Assembly (NCBI GenBank): GCA_027943335.1 | Contig: BSBK01006425.1 | Location: forward strand, 494,001 to 558,000 | DNA length: 64,000 nucleotides | Reading direction: 5' to 3' | Source: Chamaecyparis obtusa | Taxonomy: Eukaryota > Streptophyta > Pinopsida > Cupressales > Cupressaceae | Shown here: positions 47,791 to 59,599 of the stretch, piece by piece | Numbering within the stretch: the stretch's first letter is position 1 | Layout: each line of letters opens with the position of its first letter | Position numbers and translations under genes: made by a program | The notes under the pieces: generated by a model | Database searches by the model: none | The model's input: only the letters and a program-made list of their open reading frames with translations | Told to the model about the DNA's origin: nothing

Positions 47791-47863
47791 CTTGAGCATT
47801 TCTTTTGGAAAATAGGAACTGTGGCCAAAAATGAATGATAGGGAAATTTTGGGCAATAGTGAT

Positions 47864-48640
47864 CAATATGAAAGATAAAGTCGAGAGTCTCAGAGGTAAG
47901 TTTGATGAAATGAGAATGAATGAAGATGAAAACATTGCACAATATTGTGGTAGAATAAAAGAGGTTGTGAATGCTATTAGAGGAGAAAATGGAATTATTG
48001 ATGATGAGACCATTATTGGAAAAGTGTTAAGAAATCTATGTCCTATATATGCTATTAAGATCTTAGCTATTCAGGAATCTAGATGTAACTCTGCAAATGT
48101 GCTTACTTTGGAAGGTTTGATTGGCAAGCTAACTACTTTTGAACTATCTTATTATGATAACTTCTCTATTGGTAATCTTGGAAATGTTGAATCTACTTTT
48201 AAATCACAGTTATTTCTGAATAAGCCTAAGAAGGAAAGGAAAGATGTAAAAGTGAAAGTGAAAGTGAAAGCGAAAGTGACAATGGCACTTTTGATGAAGA
48301 TCTTGAAGATCTAGAAGCTCTTATGGCTAGAAGACTGAGAAGAGGAAAAGGAAAATACAAAGGTAAACTCCCTATTATATGTTTTGCATGTAATAAAGTC
48401 GGTCATATAGCTGCTAGATGTCCTAACAAGAAGGATAAAGATGAAGAAAGAGAAAGAATACATAGAGATAGAAGAGATGACAAAAGCTACTGAAGGTACA
48501 AAGACTACAAAGGAAAAGGTAAGAAATCATGTTACATTGCTGAAGAAGAGACTGACACTGATAGTGATGATTTTGAAATTGAGGTTGTCTATGTTGCAAT
48601 GAAAGATGAATTTGATGAGGATGAGAAAATTGCATTGATT
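47864..48640 (+). pseudogene. Copia-3 gag, C-terminal part
   Basis: Resumes with NMKDKVESLRGKFDEMRMNE, DENIAQYCGRIKEVVNAIR, KVLRNLCPIYAIKILAIQE and a UBN2-like end. A frameshift near 48250 in a GAAAGT repeat moves to another frame, which carries acidic SESESESD, LEALMARRLRRGKG and an intact zinc knuckle CFACNKVGHIAARC (near 48381-48422; CX2CX4HX4C complete). One stop near 48493. Homologous to Copia-2 gag throughout, with better preserved nucleic-acid-binding residues. Confidence 0.85.
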
Positions 48641-50187
48641 TCCTATGTGAACAAGAATGATAAATGGATTATTGACAGTGGTTGTTCACATCACATGATT
48701 GGTGACAAGAGTAAGTTTGAGACCCTACATCATTATAAAGGTAAAAGTGTAACATTTGTTAACGATGCACCATGTCTTGTTAGAGGAAAAGGACTGATTA
48801 AACTGACTGATAAGATCTCTTGTGAAAATGCTTATTGGGTTGAAGGATTGAATTATAATTTGTTAAGTGTTGCTCAACTCAACAGAACTGGCTACCGAGT
48901 GGAATTTCATCACAAGAAAGCTAACATATTTGATGCTACTGGTGAACTGATTAGAAGTGGTGAGTAGACTAGAGGTAATTTGTTCTATCTTGACCTATCT
49001 GAAGAAGTATGTATGATTGCACAACTTGATGACATTTGGTTATGGCATAAGAGGCTATCTCATGTTAACTTTGACAATCTGGTAGAGATATGTAAGAAGA
49101 AGAAAGTAAGAGGCCTACCTAGATTGAAGAAACCTGAGAATGTGATGTGCAAAGAATGCTAGTTAGGAAAAATGACTAAGTCAAGTTTCAAGAGAAAATC
49201 CTTTACTTTTGAACACATTTTAGATTTGGTTCATACTGACCTTTATGGACCTATGGGTGTACAAAGTTACTGTGGTGCTAGATATTTTATCTTGATTGTT
49301 GATGATCATACTAGAATGATGCATGTAATGTTTCTAAAGGAAAAATATGATGCGTTTCAATTTTTCAAGTGGTATTTGGCTAAGGTTGAGAAGGAGACAG
49401 GTAGGAACCTGAAATGTCTTAGATCTAATCATGGTGGAGAATTAACATCAAATGAATTTAATCTATTTTGCAATGAGAGAGGTATCAAAAGATAGATGTC
49501 TGCACCTAGGACACCTCCACAGAATGGTATAGTAGAAAGAAGGAACATATCTATTTTGGACTGTGCTAGGACACTATTGATTGAAAAGAATGTGGCATAG
49601 AAATATTGGAAAGAAGCTATAAGTACAGTTGTTTACACTCTTAACCGGGTACAAATCTGACACCCTATGAATTATGGTATGGGCATGCACCGAGTGTTAA
49701 ATATTTTAGAATCTTTCGAAGCAAGTGTTACATATTGAAAGACAATAGGAATGGAAAATTTGATGCTAAAAGTGATGAAGGCATAGTCCTAGGCTACTCC
49801 ACAAAAATTAAAGCTTATAAGTGTTTGAGCTCTAACACTAACAAAATTGTGGAAAGTGTGAATGTAAAAATTGATGAGTATGCAAAAATAAATGAGGTTG
49901 ATAGTAAAAGAGAACCAAAAGATTACAGATCTTTTGTGTACATTGAGGAAATAGAAGAGGCAGGTAATAGACCTGCACTTGATGCTGAGTGTCAGGTAAG
50001 CAATGTCGAGTGATAGATAGATGATGCTGAGCATCAGGAAAATAGTGCCAAGAGAGAACAAGAACATGTTGAGCTACATGATAATGCTACCAAGGATCAG
50101 GAAGAGGTTGCTGAGCATTCAGAAGCTGAATTTGACAATCTTGTTGGGGAACTTGATGAAATAGAAGAGAAAAATGCTGAACCTATT
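48641..50187 (+). pseudogene. Copia-3 protease and integrase
   Basis: Protease WIIDSGCSHHMIGDKSKF near 48665-48715, then LNYNLLSVAQLNRTGYRV. The zinc site reads LWHKRLSHVNFDNLVEIC and VMCKEC. The core has first Asp LVHTDLYGPMG (49240), a second motif CLRSNHGGELTS (49420; the Asp is Asn here), and a Glu in NGIVERRN near 49545. C-terminal blocks WGKAP-like HAPSVKYF and DEGIVLGYSTKIKAYKC follow a frameshift near 49655. Stops at 48965 (TAG), 49160 (TAG) and 49492 (TAG) sit where Gln is expected. Confidence 0.85.
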
Positions 50188-50831
50188 TTGGCAACATCTG
50201 TAAGAAGACATCACAAGTCTGAATATATAATTGGAGATAAAGACACTGGAATTCAGACTAGAAGCAAGACCAAGGATCCAACATGCTTATTGTGTGAGTT
50301 TGAACCTAAGACAACTAAAGAGGCATTAGAAAATGAAGATTGGATACAAGCAATGAATGAAGAGATTGACCAGATTGAGAAAAATGAAACCTAGACTTTA
50401 GTGCCGAGATTTGCAGATAAGAATGTTATAGGAACAAAGTGGGTATTTCGAAACAAGTTGAATGAAAAAGGTGAAATCACTAGGAACAAAGCTAGACTAG
50501 TATACAAAGGCTACACATAAGAAGAAAGAATTGATTATGGGGATACATTTGCCCCTATGGCTAGATTGGAAGGAGTAAGAACTTTGCTTGCATATGCTGC
50601 TTATAAAGATTTCAAGGTATATCAAATGGATGTCAAGTTTGCATTTTTGAATGGTATACTGGAAGAAGAAGTTTACATAGAACAGCCAGAAGTTTTTATT
50701 GATCCAAATAGAAGACACATGGTATGCAAACTGAACAAAGCTTTATATGGACTAAAACAAGCTCCCAGAGCATGGTATGAGCAGTTGCATAACTATCTGA
50801 TACAGATTGGATTTTCAAGAACAAATGACAC
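50188..50831 (+). pseudogene. Copia-3 reverse transcriptase, N-terminal half
   Basis: RRHHKSEYIIGDKDTGIQT, NEDWIQAMNEEIDQIEKNE, VIGTKWVFRNKLNEKGEIT, RLEGVRTLLAYAAYKDFKV, YQMDVKFAFLNGILEEEVY, KLNKALYGLKQAPRAWYEQ and LIQIGFSRTNDT. The gene stops at 50831, before the catalytic YVDD, because Tat-2 is inserted there. Stops at 50393 (TAG in TWTL) and 50518 (TAA). The remaining RT and RNase H are expected to the right of Tat-2, outside the window. Confidence 0.87.
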
Positions 50832-52259
50832 TGTAGACACCTAAAAATCCTTTAGAAAATAAATTATTTTTATTTTTATTTTCTGAAAAATCCCTGATGA
50901 CATCATCATTTATTAATTAATTAATTATTTAATTAATTAATTTATTTTTATGTCATTAAATCCCTTTATCTTAATTAAAAATATTTAATTAAGAAATCCC
51001 TCCCAAAAATGTTTAAATCTTATTTAAACATTAATCCCCTATTTATTAATTATTTTAATTAATAAATTGACCAAAAATCCTCCTAAAAATAATTAATTTA
51101 TTTTTTGACCAAAACTTGGCCAATTTTCTTAAGACCACTAACCTCTTCCAAAATCTTCTAATCCCTTCTTAATTTCGATTAAAAGGCTAATCCCACCTTT
51201 TCTAACCCTAATCTCAACTCAAAATATTTAATTAAGATTAAATATTTAATTTTCATATTTATTGAAAATATTTCAATAAATATTCCCAAAACTTAAGCTT
51301 TTGGAATGAATAAACTTTTATTCCATAAAACCAAGGAGAATTCTAGACTCTTCTAGAATCTTCTCAACCCAACCTCTTCACCCATCCTAATCTTAAAATC
51401 CCCTAATCCTAATCCTAATCCTCCCCCTAACCTTGTCACATTCCCTAAACAAGGTTAGCCAACTCCTAAGCTTGACCCAAAGTCAACAAACTTCTAGAGG
51501 CTTCTCTTACATGCATTAAGTGCATTTAAAGCCTCCTTATCCCTCTTACATGCATTTATGATGCATTTAAGAAGCCCCTCACCCCTTTCTTACACCCTTT
51601 GACCTTAGGCACATTTCCCAAATTATGCACATTCCTCCCATCTTTCAACCCAATGCCCTTGTGACACTTGTCACAAGGAGGTGGCCTTGAACTAGCACAA
51701 TCCATGTGCTCCCCTTTGAATGAATCTTGGCCTCTCTTAAGGATTTTGATCCTAGCCACTCATTCATCCTCCCAAAAGTCTATAAATAGTCCTCATTTCC
51801 AAGAGCAAAATATCCATTCACCTTTCATTTTATGCATTGTTATCATGTCCATTTAGCTCTAGACTTAGCATAAGCAATACTAATTGTTAGTTTCTTTTTA
51901 TCATCTTCAAGCTTTCTTAAAAAACATCATAGCTTAGCAATAATGGATTAACATAGTTTCTTTTATTGTTTTGCATAGCATATAGCATCATATCACACCT
52001 ATATTTGGTCTAAAATCAATCTTAGTATGCATTAGAATATGCTCCAAGTGCTTAGAGAGCACACCCACATCCCTCTAATTGAAGCGAATCAAACATTTGC
52101 TCTATAGCACTTGTTTTTTTAGCAACAATCTTGAGGTGGCTTTGGTTTTGTTTTCATGTCTTATGCTATTTTTTTAGTTCATGAATATGTTAGATTAGTC
52201 TAATGTTTGAATGTTTCAGCCTTTCAAGACAGGTAACAGGTTCAAAATCATAGTCTACA
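50832..52259 (+). repeat. 5' LTR of Tat-2
   Basis: Starts TGTAGACACCTAAAAATC and ends ATAGTCTACA directly before the primer site. The terminal TGTAGAC/GTCTACA are inverted copies. AT-rich start with an ATTAATTAATTA run (50909-50943). The partner LTR is outside the window, but both ends are clear. Confidence 0.85.
51781..51788 (+). promoter_or_regulatory. TATA box of the Tat-2 LTR
   Basis: TATAAATA in GTCTATAAATAGTCC, a strong plant TATA match about 950 bp into the LTR. Confidence 0.65.
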
Positions 52260-52262
52260 TTC

Positions 52263-52282
52263 TGGCACGCCCGGTGTGACCC
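52263..52282 (+). promoter_or_regulatory. Primer-binding site of Tat-2
   Basis: TGGCACGCCCGGTGTGACCC, three bases after the LTR end. GC-rich like a tRNA acceptor/T-arm complement and clearly not the initiator-Met site used by the other elements here. I cannot name the tRNA with certainty. Confidence 0.7.
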
Positions 52283-53824
52283 ACTTCACGGGTTCTTTGC
52301 AAACATTCTGATGGGTTTTAGACCATTTTCAGATTTTTCAAGCTTATAGGTGGACAGAGCACTTTGATCCCTTCTTCTTCTTCTTGTCTATATTCTTCTT
52401 CCTCTTCTTGTCTATATTCTTCTTCTATTCCATCTCCTTCTTCTTCTTCTAGCAAGGAGGTCATGGCCATTTTTTTTCAAAAATAATAATAATATCCATA
52501 AGGAAGCAAAATCATACACACCTTATTTTAGTGCTTAAAATGAACCCTCAAATCATTCTTGAATGCATTAAGGACTAAAATTTGCAAAATTTGTTCTAAC
52601 AAACAAAACAAAAAAATTAATCAAGGCATTTGCATCCTTGCAACATCAAGGATTTTTAACAATGCATTCATGCAAAGTAGGAATGATCATATCTTTTTGG
52701 GCATAAAAAGAACATCAAATCTGCATTCAAACGAGTCAAAACAAAATCTTGAATGAAGCTAAAAGGAAGAACTTAGGTCCTAAGTGTCATTGTCAATTTG
52801 AAAATCAAACTCAATCTTGAATGCACTAAAAGGAACAAACAACTCTATTCCCTCATCTGTTTCAGTTTTCAAAGCAAGCAAGCCAAATTCAATCTTGAGT
52901 GATCTAAGGGACAAAACAAAGCTTTTTCAAAGTTCTTAAATCAACTCGCTAATCAAATCTTGAATGCACAAAAGGAAAGAACTTGCAAACGTTCAATTTA
53001 TTTACATTTTGGAGAAAGGAACAAATCAAAATCTAAACACGTGTGTCTTCATTTTTCAAAGTTCAAACAAACTTAATCAAATTTGGGAAAATGAACAAAA
53101 TCTGCTTGATGTGCATGTAGGAGTTTTTCAAATTTTGCATAATCCTTGTTAGAGTAAGCAACGTGGAACATTTGAACTTGGACAAGTTCACCTGTTCTGC
53201 TTTTAGCGAGGCCTGTCCAAGGAGAAGCGCTTCCTCCTCGGAGAACGATCTCAAACCGGTATCCCCCCCGGCCGGTATACAAATAAGTGAATACCAAAAG
53301 AATCACTTACATCTCCTAATCGCCGGGCGTTCGTGCCAAACACGTGTCTGGGGATGGTAAACATTCCTCTCCCCCAGCATAATTGGCAAGGCTCTTAAGT
53401 GAGTCACGGATGATCAGCATAACCGGGTATGGAGACACCACGGAATCATTAGCAACCTGATAAAATAGAGGCTACCCTATCTACATCCGAAAGTATCAAA
53501 ATCCTTGTGCAAGGACCGATTCCAAGGGGTTTACCGGGTCGCCTCAAGATTACTCACCATTTGTATTCCCTTCTGGGGGATACCAAGCTGTGGGCAAGCG
53601 ATTTTGATACTCACCTTCCTTAGGTAGATCTGTTTGAAGTGCTTGACAGTCAAAGACTCCGTGAAAACACTTGTTGAAACATACACTTTTAAAGCTTTGT
53701 CAGAGTCAGTTGCCTTTGTTTGTATCCCGCAGGGTTGCTTTGTCCCTTACGGAGATTGCTTTGACTTTAAACCTTTGCCATTGGAAACCTTTGCCTCAAA
53801 AATTAGAAGCCTCTTTTCCAAGTG
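52283..53824 (+). other. Tat-2 leader, first part
   Basis: Untranslated leader. Contains a CTT-rich repeat (52370-52455, with CTTCTTGTCTATATTCTTCT twice), an AT-rich part, and a GC-richer segment (about 53190-53620) with CCGGTATCCCCCCCGGCCGG. A 63-codon frame at 53634-53825 has no ATG start, and I do not call it. Confidence 0.6.
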
Positions 53825-54058
53825 ATGCCCAGCAAGAACAAACATCCTAAAGCAAAGTTGCCCAAATCCCAAGCCTATCAAGAGCAAAAAGTTATCAAGA
53901 AGAACACCAAGACCTATCAATCCATTATCCAAGCAACCCAAGCAGAGGAGAAGTCCCAAGCCAGACTTGAGAACATTGCCCATAACGCCCGCATCAAACA
54001 GTTCACCTTCCGTTTCCGAGTTAACCATCACTTTGTCAACCTTGAGCCAGAAGATTAG
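53825..54058 (+). CDS. Small basic ORF upstream of Tat-2 gag (hypothetical)
   Basis: ATG-started uninterrupted 77-codon frame, MPSKNKHPKAKLPKSQAYQE and onward, very rich in Lys and Gln in its first half and ending RFRVNHHFVNLEPED with a TAG. No known domain. The ATG overlaps the TGA of the preceding frame (TGATG at 53823-53827). It lies 768 bp upstream of gag in the leader. Extra ORFs upstream of gag are known from Ogre-type members of the Tat lineage, but I see no specific similarity. That it is undamaged while gag-pol has five stops may be only chance at this length. Could equally be a non-translated frame. Confidence 0.35.
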   Translation: MPSKNKHPKAKLPKSQAYQEQKVIKKNTKTYQSIIQATQAEEKSQARLENIAHNARIKQFTFRFRVNHHFVNLEPED

Positions 54059-54826
54059 CCAATTCCTTATTCATGTCTTATTCCATCTTCAGATCTTGAA
54101 ATCTTGTCTCAACAGCCTTGCATCTTAGTTTCATCCTAGTTTCACCCTTTGCATCAGCATCAAAACCTTAGTTGCATTTCAAAACATCATAAAGTTGCAT
54201 ATGCATTCATCTTCCTACCAGCATTCTAGAATCAATCCTTGTCATTCGCATAGAGCATTATCCCTTCAACCTTCGATACCTTTTCCACCAGCATCCCCCC
54301 ATCAGCTTTCCATATCTTTGCAGTAGATCCATCATCTTTTGTTCCAAATCTAGAGATCCACCAACACTTAGTGTTCTACCTTTTGAGTTGTTCCTATCCT
54401 ATATCCAAGATCAGAGACCATCATCCTCTTTTTTGGCACAACGTGTTGTCATAAAGAAATCAAACCTTGTCCTTGCATAGCCATCATCTCGAGCAAGAGA
54501 TTGGAGTGTATTGATAAGAAACTTGTTGACTGAAGATCATCAGTCTATCTTAGGTTGACCCCATCATATCTCTGATCCTCCATTTGGGAAAAATAGCAGC
54601 TCATTTGTTGACCACTCAGTAATCTTTCACCAGCTTTCCATCAGCAACCTATCTTTCCTCCACCATCTTGATCCATATCAGTTCCATCCAGCTTCCATCA
54701 TCGCCATCTTGATCCCTATCTTTGCATTTGCATCTTAGAAGTCATCATCTTTAGAAGTTCATCAACTTTGCATCCATCAACATCTTTTAGCCAAACATCT
54801 TGCATACATTTAGCACTTGCATCTCC
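54059..54826 (+). other. Tat-2 leader, second part
   Basis: CT-rich and ATC-rich sequence (CATCATC, CCATC, TTGCATC repeats) with no supported frame. Ends at the gag ATG. Confidence 0.6.
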
Positions 54827-57800
54827 ATGCCTGTTGAGACCAGATCTCGGAAAAGAAGAAGCATGAATCCTTATCCACCAACAACCTCATCCGATCCCAA
54901 CCTTTTCACCAATGCCATGATGACCTACAATCCCCAGATCCAAGCCAGTAACCCATGTGAAGATCCAAACATCCCTTCATCCCCGTTGGCAATCCAAGCA
55001 TTCACAAATCCTCCAGATAGCCCACCAGCGACCAATGCCCTTATACCGCAACATCAGCAGAGCACGTTTGTTCACTACCTGCCAGAAAGTACCTCCATCC
55101 CACCATCTCTCTATCCACGCATCCCCATCAAAACTATCCAAGTTCCAGCACAAGCGTATTCTCCGTTCCCCGATCCTATCATGCAAACACCCCAGGAGCT
55201 TTCCACCATTCCCCTTTTCTTGCAAGGAAGCCTCGCCAGTCCCACAACACAAACTGCAGTGCCATCCGCTCCATCTCATACCCCTTTTGCTTCATCATCT
55301 GCTATGGCTGCCCAAGCCCAAATCCAACACTTAACCCAAAGTCAACTTCCACCTCTCACACAAGCTTTTACACCAAAAGCTTTACCACCATCCGCAAGTC
55401 AAGCAACATCTTTCACCATCAAAGGAGCACCGTCACCCTTCACCCCCCAAGCACCTGTACCTTCTTCTTTGGGGTTAGCGCAATCGCTCCCCATTCCAAC
55501 CTCATCCTTCTCTTGGGTGTTTCCTTCATTTTCCTCTTCACAAGCATCCGCTCAACCACAACCTCAACAAGCTCCTTTCTCCCAACCATCATTCATGTCT
55601 CAAGCTCCCGTTGCTCCTACCATTCCATCATCCGCTGCAGTGCACCCTAACACAAGCTCTCAGTGGGGCCTTACACAAGAAGAAATGAAGGCATGGGGGA
55701 TCCCATCTCAATCCCCTACATCTATGGTTGCAAGTCAACAAACCGCCTTCGCCCAAGCAGCACAGCAGCAACTACCCCAAACACCGCCGGCTTCAAGCTA
55801 TTCATCCCAAATCCCAAATACCTTCCAGCAAGTTCCACCACCTCAACAGCCAACTTTCCCCAGCTATCTTACCCCATCACCCTTTGCTTCTAGCTTTCCC
55901 ACATCTGTTCCACCTTTAAGTAACGCAGGCATACACCCAGCTTATATCGGTCAAACCCAAAGCCAACCTCAGCAACTACCACCATCATACCCACAAGCAG
56001 CATCATTCCAACATCCTCCCCCACAGCAGCCACATGCCCCCTTTCAGCAAACAACCATCATTCCTCAACAATAGCAAGTCCCTTGCTATCAGCCTCAGCA
56101 ACAAATCCCTATCATCCCCCAGCAACAACAAGTTCCCACCCATCAGTTACAACAGGAAGTTCCAAATGTCCAATATCAGCAAGTAGTCCCACAACAACCG
56201 CCAGTTCAACAACAGCAAGTAGCCCAACAACATCAAGCGGTTCCATATCATTTACCACAATATCCCCCTATGCCACACCAGCAATATCTCCAGCAACCAT
56301 TGCCCCAGAATCAGTTCCAACCCATTTATCCACAGCAAGCGCTATATCCAGTTCCACAGCTTCCATCACAAGCAGAAGTCCCAGTTCCCTCGCCACTCAA
56401 TGCTGAGTGGGAAGCAATGAAAAATGCTCTAAAAGAGCTACAAAGTGGAACAGAGAATAAAACCTACAAGTTCGAAGAGGTGTGCTCATATCCCTTCGAT
56501 CGGTCCATAGCAACTATCCCTTTCCCCAAGCATTTTGAGATGCCTAAGTTCGACAAGTATCGAGGGAAAGGAGATCCAGTAAACCATATCAAAGAGTTTT
56601 ACATGGCGTGCCAAGAAGTGGCTTATAGTGATAACTATCTCCTGCGCCTGTTTCCCAAGAGCTTGGGAGGAACTGCTGTTGAGTGGTTTTACAAAATACC
56701 ACATGGGACAATAAACACCTTTGCTGAACTCTCTGAGAAGTTCATCACACACTATGCCCATAATGTGGAGAATGAGTTGTCCTTGCTAGACCTATGCAAC
56801 TCAAAGCAGAAAGATGGAGAAAGCCTTGCAGAATACTTGCAAAGATGGCAGAATCTTACAACCAGGTTATCATATCAGCCGCCAGAGAAGCATCTAACAA
56901 AGATCTTCATTGATAACCTACATCCAAAGCTATCCCATCACATGCGAATGAATTGTCTCCAGACATACCAAGACATCAAAAGCAAAGGTATAGGCATCGA
57001 GAAAGCTCTCCTAGACGAAGGCACTATTCGTCACTTCAAGGATGATTCCAAAAACAAACCCAACAATGATAAATCCCGTTACTGGAATCGTAACAAGAAT
57101 GTTGTTACAGATGGAGCCACTGACACTAAGAATGTACAATTCATTGTGGCTAGTCCTACACTAGCTCAAACATACCAACCGCCACAAGCACTCATCTATC
57201 AGCAACCACCAGCTCCCGCATATCAAGCACCTATTTATCAGCAACCTCCTCAAGCTCATCAACCACCTGTGCAACAGTATCAGCAGCAATACCAACAGCA
57301 GCAACCAGCACGTCAAGGCAATCCTGTTAACGCAGTTAACGTTGCCCCAAGGCAGAACAAACCCAATAATCAGAACAATCCAAAGAGGACTTTCACACCT
57401 TTGGGTGAGCCTCTGGATCAGATCTTTTATCGGCTAGCCAAGGCAAATATGATCACATATCCGCCCATCCCACAGAAGGATGACAACGCACCAAAGTCTG
57501 ATTGGTATAAAGAACATGAATACTGTGATTACCATCGTGTGAAGGGGCACACAACATTGAAGTGCATGCGGCTTAAGCACTACATCCAGGATCTCATCGA
57601 TCGCAAGGAAATCCAGGTCGATGCACCAACTCAAGCTTCACCCAATGCCGGTTTGCAAATATATCAAAATGTGTTCCCTCAACACGATGCCGGGAAGAAT
57701 CAAGCCAGCGCCAATCAGCCCCAAAATCGTGGCAAAGGCAAGCAAGAAGATCACACAGCGGCCTACATCAACTATGACAAGTATGTCGGATGCATAACTC

Positions 57801-57860
57801 AAGTTGAGCCCATCCAAGATGAGCCCACCATCAATACCATCCACGTCAGAGGGCCGGATC
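54827..57860 (+). pseudogene. Tat-2 gag
   Basis: Start at ATG 54827 (MPVETRSRKRRSMNPYPP); an upstream TTG in the same frame is not a likely start. The first 520 codons are a Pro/Gln/Ser-rich low-complexity region. The capsid domain (56540-57010) reads KYRGKGDPVNHIKEFYMA, LGGTAVEWFYKIPHG, FAELSEKFITHYAHN and SLAEYLQRWQNLTTRL. A second Gln-rich stretch (57160-57310) follows. A knuckle near 57524-57565 has CDYHRVKGHTTLKC, a C-H-H-C pattern where canonical knuckles have C-C-H-C; I believe this variant is usual for this lineage. One in-frame TAG at 56072-56074, where CAG would continue a Gln run. Gag forms the particle and packages RNA. Confidence 0.88.
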
Positions 57861-59599
57861 GACAATGTGCTGCAACTACCCGCAGTGGTAGGATAACTGT
57901 TGCCGGTGCTCCTCCGAGATTAGCTGCTCCTCCAAGGCCAACATCTACTGCATCCACAGCACAGTCTAACACCAGGCCAGCATCAAATGCATGCACAACA
58001 CAGCATAATGCACCAAGAGCACAATACAATATCATAGAGCATCTTGGGAACATGCCAGCCCAAATATCTATCTTGGATTTGCTCCGCACATCACCCATCC
58101 ATCAGGAGATCCTGGACAAAGCTCTAAAAGAAGGCCATGTCCCCACGAATATTAACACAACTTAGTTTGAAACTCTTGTGGGACACCTATCAGCAGCATG
58201 TGCCTTATCCTTCAAAGAATCTGATATACCAGATGTCGCTCCTGACCATATTCTTCCTCTCCGCATTGCCGTCATGGTCAGAGATTTCACCATCAAACGA
58301 GTTCTGGTAGATAATGGCTCAGCCCTCAACTTGTGCACATTAAAATTCATCAAGAAGATCGGGTTCACGGAGGCCGACATACAACATGAGATGATCACTA
58401 TTAAAGCATATGATAACTTGGAGCGTACCTCTGAAGGTACTATGACTTTGCCTATCCAGCTAGGCCCAGCAACGCAAGATACTCTCTGCCACGTTGTTGA
58501 TCTTGACCTACCGTTCAATATCCTCCTTGGTCGTCCATGGATCCATTCCATTAAGGCCGTACCATCTACTTACCATCAGTGCATCAAGTTTCCACATCAA
58601 GGCACTGAGGTTACCATCCACGCTGACCCTAACCCCTTCGCATACTGCCTTGCGATGGAAGCATCTTTCTCTCATTCTACTCATTGTCCTGGAACCGATA
58701 TTGGTACTTCTATTGCTAGCTCATCCCAATCCCATCGCGATCCAGAGACCATCCTTTCTTCCACCTTATCATCCATCAAGATCAACAACCAGGGTTGTGG
58801 CGAATACAGCCTCAGTGATGCATTTGCTGTAGGAGCTCTTCCACGTGATCCACATACTCAAGGGCACCCAAGTTGTCAAAAAAAGCATGTTAAGGAACAT
58901 CATAAGCTCAAGCAGATAGGAAATATGACTTTTGAGTCTCATGGTACCATCAACAGCAAAGAAATGGATCCAGATATTAACAAATGGTTATACAAAGATC
59001 CCCCATCACGTGACACACAACTTCTTGAGTACTTCAAAGAGAAATATCCAATCCCCTTCAAAAATGTCACAGAACACTATAACTATCAAGGTGGTGGTCT
59101 AGGACCACAAGAGGACGGAAATTTGTTTCCTATCATACCATCCCAAAATCCAGAACAGCAAGGACTTGGCTTTAATACCTCTCGCCTGCTTGAACAAGAG
59201 CCCAATACCACAACTGCGGGCACTAACATGACCAACGTGAACTTTTCGAATAGCTGGGATGACCTCGTGAAAATCGAAGACATCCCCGAAGAGAAAGACA
59301 TCCGATCCTACGATGATATCTTTGCCGACGACACCCTCCTGGGGACTTCTGTCCTCCAACAACTCTCCATTAACCTCATAGATCTTCCCCTCATAAACTC
59401 CGACCTCATAGATTGGGACCAACCAAGCATTGCACACATCGATGAGTTCCAAAGCGCACAAGCACTCCTAGAATTCATGGGGGCATCAGGTCCAGCAAGC
59501 AATCAAGATCCAACATCAACCTCTGTCTATCAGCTTCACCCAGAAGGATATTTTGGGGAAGAGGCAAGCTTTAGTCGCAAAAATGATAAAGCAAAATAA
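57861..59599 (+). pseudogene. Tat-2 protease and linker
   Basis: Same frame as gag. A TAG stop at 58163-58165 is followed directly by FETLVGHLSAACALSF. The retropepsin-like protease has DFTIKRVLVDNGSALNLCT (58280-58340), with DNGS at the active site, and the flap/end motif LPFNILLGRPWIHSIKAVP (58510-58565). DNGS instead of DTGA/DSGS is, as far as I know, common in plant Tat/Athila elements. A 1-kb acidic linker follows (SNSWDDLVKIEDIPEEKD, DLIDWDQPSIAHIDEFQS), reaching a TAA at 59597-59599 that fits a CAA codon with one change. Protease releases gag and pol proteins. Confidence 0.86.

Larger units (their letters stand above)
45232..47858 (+). mobile_element. Solo-LTR-like insertion in Copia-3 gag
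   Basis: 2627 bp flanked by an exact 5-bp duplication GTGAT (45227-45231 and 47859-47863). It starts TGTTATACACTG and ends GGGCAATA (TG...TA, so one end base off TG...CA). No coding region, primer site or internal repeat pair was found, so a solo LTR of an unrecognised element is the simplest reading. It is notable for six inverted repeats (46382-47555) and a short tandem repeat (47666-47790). Its base composition in 46380-47620 is clearly richer in GC than its surroundings. Gag remains one base out of frame after removal, so a small indel also occurred. Confidence 0.7.
43390..50831 (+). mobile_element. Copia-3, Ty1/Copia retrotransposon, interrupted and incomplete in the window
   Basis: 5' LTR, primer site, gag, protease, integrase and half of RT on the plus strand. 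It is interrupted at 45232-47858 by a solo-LTR-like insertion and at 50832 by Tat-2. RNase H and the 3' LTR should lie beyond the window. It is closely similar in protein to Copia-2. Confidence 0.9.

Noticed and set aside
52263..52282. Naming the tRNA primer of Tat-2
   Set aside because: The site is GC-rich and well placed, but I could not match it to a tRNA 3' end reliably without a search.
53634..53825. 63-codon frame before the small Lys-rich ORF
   Set aside because: It has no ATG (first codon TTG) and no recognisable motif.
54957..55919. Alternative plus- and minus-strand frames over the Tat-2 gag low-complexity region
   Set aside because: Low-complexity C-rich sequence gives long open frames in several phases; only the frame continuous with the capsid is supported.
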